This document shows, one piece after another, positions 6,298 through 9,158 of a stretch of 9,158 nt of DNA; positions within the stretch are counted from its first letter, which is position 1; every line of letters begins with the position of its first letter. Source of the stretch: Patescibacteria group bacterium (lineage in GTDB: Bacteria > Patescibacteria > Microgenomatia > Daviesbacterales > UBA10151); NCBI GenBank assembly GCA_023487645.1, contig JAMDBX010000067.1:1-9158 (forward strand). Direction: 5' to 3'. A model generated the notes under the pieces. The model did not search any database, was not told where the DNA came from, and was given only the letters and a program-made list of their open reading frames with translations. The position numbers were made by a program, and so were the translations under genes.

Positions 6298-6318
6298 TAA
6301 AATTGATGTATATATAAT
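6290..6318 (+). promoter_or_regulatory. Sigma70-type promoter of the response-regulator gene
   Basis: TTGAAC (6290-6295), a 17-bp spacer and a perfect TATAAT (6313-6318). The predicted start near 6325 leaves a leader of only about 22 nt, without an evident Shine-Dalgarno, before ATG 6347. Confidence 0.68.
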
Positions 6319-6346
6319 TCGAATACTCGGAAATATTTCTTAAATT

Positions 6347-7018
6347 ATGGTGAGTAAAGTATTAATTGTTGAAGACGACACAGGTTTGCAGAAATATTTA
6401 AAAGAACTTTTGTTAAATAATGAATATTCTCCCCAAGCGGTTTCTGACGGTATATCTGCCATAAATTTCATCTCCAAATCCGCCCCGGATTTAGTTATTC
6501 TGGATTTAGGGTTGCCTAATATGAGCGGCGAGTCGGTTTGTCAGGAAATCAGGAAGGATCACCCGGAAGTGCCGGTTATTATTTTGACTGCCCGGGACGG
6601 CATGTCTGATATTGTGCAGGGGTTGAATTTGGGGGCAGATGACTATATTACCAAACCATTTGTGGCTGATGAATTGTTGGCTCGGATTAAAGCCCGGCTG
6701 CGCCGTACCGGCGAGCCGGAAAGCAAACTAAGGATTTCCGACTTGGAGCTTGATAGGAAAACATTTGAGGTTAAAAGAGAGAGTAAAAGCATTCAGCTGA
6801 CTCCCCAGGAGTTTAAATTACTGGAATATTTAATGCATAATAAAGGCCGGATTTTGACCAGAGAAATGATTCTTAACAGGGTTTGGCTGTATTCTCAGGA
6901 TATTGAAACCAGAGTGGTGGATGTATATATGGGATATTTGCGGAAAAAGATTGACGGCGGATATAAGAAAAAGCTTCTTCACTCGGTCAGGGGTTTTGGG
7001 TACATGATTAAAGATTAG
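6347..7018 (+). CDS. OmpR/PhoB-family two-component response regulator
   Basis: A DNA-binding regulator switched by phosphorylation. The receiver domain (about 4-115) has the acidic pocket Glu9-Asp10-Asp11, phospho-acceptor Asp53 in ILDLGLP, the switch Thr81 in ILTARDG, and Lys103 in the TKP motif. The winged-helix output domain (about 128-221) shows LTPQEFKLLEYLMHNKGRIL, then the recognition-helix region VVDVYMGYLRKKID and the C-terminal wing LHSVRGFGYMI. A length of 223 is typical for the subfamily. ATG 6347 is directly followed by a GTG. The promoter in front is good and a PhoB-like tandem repeat lies just upstream, suggesting autoregulation. The likely partner kinase is the next gene, in convergent orientation, with the two coding ends overlapping by 11 bp. 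The signal and target genes cannot be told from the sequence. Confidence 0.96.
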   Translation: MVSKVLIVEDDTGLQKYLKELLLNNEYSPQAVSDGISAINFISKSAPDLVILDLGLPNMSGESVCQEIRKDHPEVPVIILTARDGMSDIVQGLNLGADDYITKPFVADELLARIKARLRRTGEPESKLRISDLELDRKTFEVKRESKSIQLTPQEFKLLEYLMHNKGRILTREMILNRVWLYSQDIETRVVDVYMGYLRKKIDGGYKKKLLHSVRGFGYMIKD

Positions 7019-8183
7019 GGTTTAACAGTTTAAGCTTGGGTAGCTTTACTTCAACAGTAGTGCCCTTATTTTCTTTAGATCTGATGTTAATGATACCGCG
7101 GTGCTGGGCTACAATATTTTTGGCTAAAAAGAGTCCCACCCCCATGCCTTCTCCGCTGTGATTTCCGCCCCGGTAAAACATTTGGCAAACTCTCGGCAGG
7201 TCTTTTTTAGATATCCCTTTACCCTGATCCTTAACCTGGCAAATCACATAACCGGATTTATGTTTCAGGGAGATGACGATACTTTTATCCAAAGGAGAAA
7301 ATTTGGCGGCATTGTCCAGCAAATTAAGAATTGTTTGCAGTAATTTATTGTAGTCACCGATAATCCTATCGTGGCCGGGCATTAATTTGTTTTCCATTAA
7401 AATTTTATTATGAGGACGGATAAAGCGAAAATCTAAGAGTGCCTTGTCTACGATCTCTTTTAAATAACATTCCTCCCAGACATAGCGAAATTTGCCGGTT
7501 CTAATTCGGTCTATTTCCAGTAGCTCATTAACCAGCTGGCCCAGTCTGTAGCTTTCCCAGGACAATTCTTCAATCCACCTTGATTCAGGAGTATTAGTTT
7601 CTGCCAGTTTAGAATAGAGGAGCTGGGTATAGCCGTTGATGGTGGTCAATGGCGTTTTTAGCTCATGGGCAGCCATGGAAATAAACAGATCCCTGGTTTC
7701 CATGGCCTTTTGGGCTTGGAATTGGAGTTGGGCTTTGCGGATGGTTAATACAACCAGGGGGGCAAACAGTTTCAACATATCCTTCTCTTTTTCCGAAAAA
7801 AATTTATTCTTCAAAGACATAAAGGAAATTACCCCGATAGGTTTGATACGGTCGGATAGAGGTAGGATGATAACCGAATGGATCTTTGTTTCTTTGATTT
7901 CCGGGTGATGCCGGAATATCTGTTTGGCGTTTAAAATAACCGGTTCCCGTGCCTTTAGAGCCCGGTACATAAAATCCCTTTTGCGTGGTTTAATTTTACA
8001 AAAAACCGGTGCAGAAGCGTAAGCTTTTTTCAATTCTTTATTATCAAGCAATAAAATTGAGCCAAAATCTGTCTGGGTAAGTTTAATCCCTTCTTCCACA
8101 ATCTGCCTGTAGGTATCCGGCAAGCTTAAAGGCGACAAGAATTTGAGTCCTGATTGGTAAATTGCTTCCAGGGTATTGTCCAC
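7008..8183 (-). CDS. GAF-domain sensor histidine kinase, soluble
   Basis: Autophosphorylates on His and is expected to pass phosphate to a response regulator, most likely the convergent one. An N-terminal GAF domain covers about 20-150, with ILPLSDRIKPIGVISFMS (106-123) as its typical strand pair. A coiled linker leads to the HisKA domain (about 163-228) with His173 in SMAAHELKTPLTTINGY. The HATPase_c domain (about 272-382) has the N box LLDNAAKFS (288-296), the G1 box DQGKGI (319-324) and the G2 box GEGMGVGLFLAKNI (344-357). No transmembrane segment or signal peptide is visible, so it senses a cytoplasmic ligand or a redox or light cue through GAF. I see no conserved Cys/His set that would point to heme, Fe-S or bilin. 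The start is GTG at 8183, since no in-frame ATG lies at the expected N terminus. The ribosome site is weak. Confidence 0.93.
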   Translation of the reverse strand: MDNTLEAIYQSGLKFLSPLSLPDTYRQIVEEGIKLTQTDFGSILLLDNKELKKAYASAPVFCKIKPRKRDFMYRALKAREPVILNAKQIFRHHPEIKETKIHSVIILPLSDRIKPIGVISFMSLKNKFFSEKEKDMLKLFAPLVVLTIRKAQLQFQAQKAMETRDLFISMAAHELKTPLTTINGYTQLLYSKLAETNTPESRWIEELSWESYRLGQLVNELLEIDRIRTGKFRYVWEECYLKEIVDKALLDFRFIRPHNKILMENKLMPGHDRIIGDYNKLLQTILNLLDNAAKFSPLDKSIVISLKHKSGYVICQVKDQGKGISKKDLPRVCQMFYRGGNHSGEGMGVGLFLAKNIVAQHRGIINIRSKENKGTTVEVKLPKLKLLNPNL

Positions 8184-8315
8184 AGTCTATTTTCCGATTA
8201 AGACTACTATATATTTATATGGATTTCAGTGGATAATCTAACAATATTCATTTAGGACTTGTAGAAAGTCTGTTTTTTGTTATGTTACTATACTATGAGA
8301 TTCGCTGAAGGCGAA
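8184..8315. other. Divergent AT-rich intergenic region between kinase and KAS III genes
   Basis: These 132 bp hold the start regions of both neighbours. On the minus strand TTGTTA and TATAAA are 19 bp apart, upstream of the kinase. On the + strand TATACT (8289-8294) is a possible -10 for the KAS III gene, without a convincing -35. No repeat or hairpin stands out. Confidence 0.35.
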
Positions 8316-9158
8316 ATGATGCCAGCCATAATTTCTGTTGGTATGGCAACAGGGGATAGACTTGTTACAAACACCGATGTTGATGTTTGCCTGGGGAAAA
8401 AAATTGGGTTCACGAATAGAGTAATGAATGGGGTTGGTATTGAACAAAGATTTTGGGTAAAAGAGGGGCAGGCAACTTCTGATTTATGTGTTGGAGCGCT
8501 TCGACAGGCAATAGATTCCGCTGGAATAGTGTCTGCTGATATCACCAGCTTGCTTGTAGCTACATCTTCTCCTGATATGCAGGCAGTCTCTACGGCCGCA
8601 GTAATTCAAAAGAAACTGGCTTTGTCTAACCGGATTCTTGCAAGTAATAATAGTGATGCTTGTCCGGGGTTTATTTTTGGGTTACATAGGGCTTTTACAG
8701 GTTTAACAAGTCCTCTTGGAGAAAAAGGTTATTATGGAGTAATTGGCGGGGAAGTAATGAGCCCGGTAATAGGTAAAGATGATGAGTTTTCTCATGAAAA
8801 GAGAAGAAGAGAATCGATTGCTATTCTAGTCGGAGATGCTGCAGGTGCAGTAATTGCTAAAATGGTTACTCCGGATAAAGAAGCACCAACAAATATGGGT
8901 TTTGCTTTTGGAGCAGACGGGGAATATGCAGACGAATTGGGGGTTGAGGCGGGAGGAAGTAAATTACCGATAAATTTAACAGTCGTTCAGGAGGGAAGGC
9001 TTATCTTCATATGGACGGAAAGGCAATATTTAAGCAGGCCGTAAGAAGGATGTCAGAGGTGGCAAAAGAGGCTTTAGCCAGGGCAGAGGTTCCGATAGAA
9101 GAAATTGATTTTTTTGTACCACACCAGGCAAACGGAAAAATAATTAAAGCGGTAGCAG
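8316..9158 (+). CDS. 3-oxoacyl-ACP synthase III family protein (FabH-like), frameshifted, 3' end outside window
   Basis: Ketoacyl synthase III condenses an acyl-CoA or similar starter with malonyl-ACP. Typical features in order: NGVGIEQRFW near the start (the family's GIxxR), TSSPD at the strand before the active site, SDACPGFIFGL with the expected nucleophile Cys116 (counting from ATG 8316), GDAAGAV, and EAGGSKLPIN. The first frame then turns to non-family residues and stops at 9042-9044. From 9002 a different frame gives YLHMDGKAIFKQAV and VPHQAN, which are the conserved continuation with the catalytic His. The third catalytic residue, Asn, lies outside the window. One base appears to be missing near 8999-9001. 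ATG 8316 or 8319 is preferred because GAAGG at 8307-8311 precedes them; ATG 8295 and TTG 8277 are in frame upstream but would add unrelated residues. The substrate is unknown. Confidence 0.85.
8997..9004 (+). other. Frameshift site in the KAS III gene
   Basis: Up to AGG (8997-8999) the first frame matches the family (QEGR), and from TAT (9002-9004) the -1 frame matches it (YLHMDGK). Only CT separates them, where a whole codon is expected. One lost base explains the break. No X-XXY-YYZ slippery heptamer is seen. Confidence 0.75.

Noticed and set aside
6152..6343. 63-residue open frame on the + strand ahead of the response regulator
   Set aside because: It is antisense to the well-supported 53-aa gene, covers the promoter and tandem repeat, and its peptide shows no family features.
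8991..9001. Programmed -1 ribosomal frameshift in the KAS III gene
   Set aside because: The bases before the break do not form a slippery heptamer, and no hairpin or pseudoknot is obvious after it. A lost base or sequence error is simpler.
1..9158. CRISPR arrays, tRNA or rRNA genes, toxin-antitoxin pairs and defence genes
   Set aside because: No regularly spaced repeats, cloverleaf or rRNA stretches, or recognisable defence proteins were found by reading both strands.

Overview
The window looks like a chromosomal segment of a small-genome, Gram-positive-walled or candidate-phyla bacterium. I lean towards Patescibacteria/CPR, perhaps Microgenomates. The reasons are compact gene packing, overlapping starts and stops, short single-module wall enzymes, a Ser/Thr/Pro-rich tail on the PBP, and weak or absent Shine-Dalgarno sites before most genes. 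This is inference and no marker gene fixes the taxonomy. TGA is used as a stop (ATGA overlap at 5681-5684), which argues against the TGA=Gly code of Gracilibacteria/Absconditabacteria.

Left edge (1-126): a C-terminal scrap of a probable IS630-like transposase on the + strand, then about 50 non-coding bases that may hold the element end.

Wall block (127-5450, all minus strand, read right to left): a consensus-like promoter (TTGACA-N17-TAACAT, 5422-5450), a structured leader of about 140 nt, a membrane-anchored GH18 hydrolase, a D,D-carboxypeptidase whose ATG overlaps the hydrolase stop, a bifunctional class A PBP, and a DUF2267 protein. Together they could polymerise, cross-link, trim and possibly cut the glycan of the envelope. 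Gaps of 71 and 67 bp without clear terminators suggest one transcript.

Small-membrane-protein block (5472-5932, minus): a GlsB/YeaQ/YmgE-type stress protein coupled by ATGA to an unrecognised 70-aa single-pass protein, closed by a terminator that lies against the wall-operon promoter.

Regulatory block (5974-8183): a 53-aa lysine-rich protein (6028-6189, minus) with an almost perfect Shine-Dalgarno and its own hairpin terminator. It diverges from an OmpR/PhoB-type response regulator (+). The shared intergenic region carries a TTGAAC-N17-TATAAT promoter and a perfect 10-bp direct repeat with an 11-bp period, the geometry of a PhoB-type box. A soluble GAF/HisKA/HATPase kinase (minus) converges on the regulator with an 11-bp overlap of the two coding ends.

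Right edge (8316-9158, +): a FabH-like ketoacyl synthase III that is clearly homologous along its length but changes reading frame near 9000. It runs off the window.

The most interesting points are the unreported 53-aa gene and the PhoB-like repeat beside it, the long hairpin in the wall-operon leader, and the frame break in the KAS III gene. I do not see an evidently new defence or mobile system.
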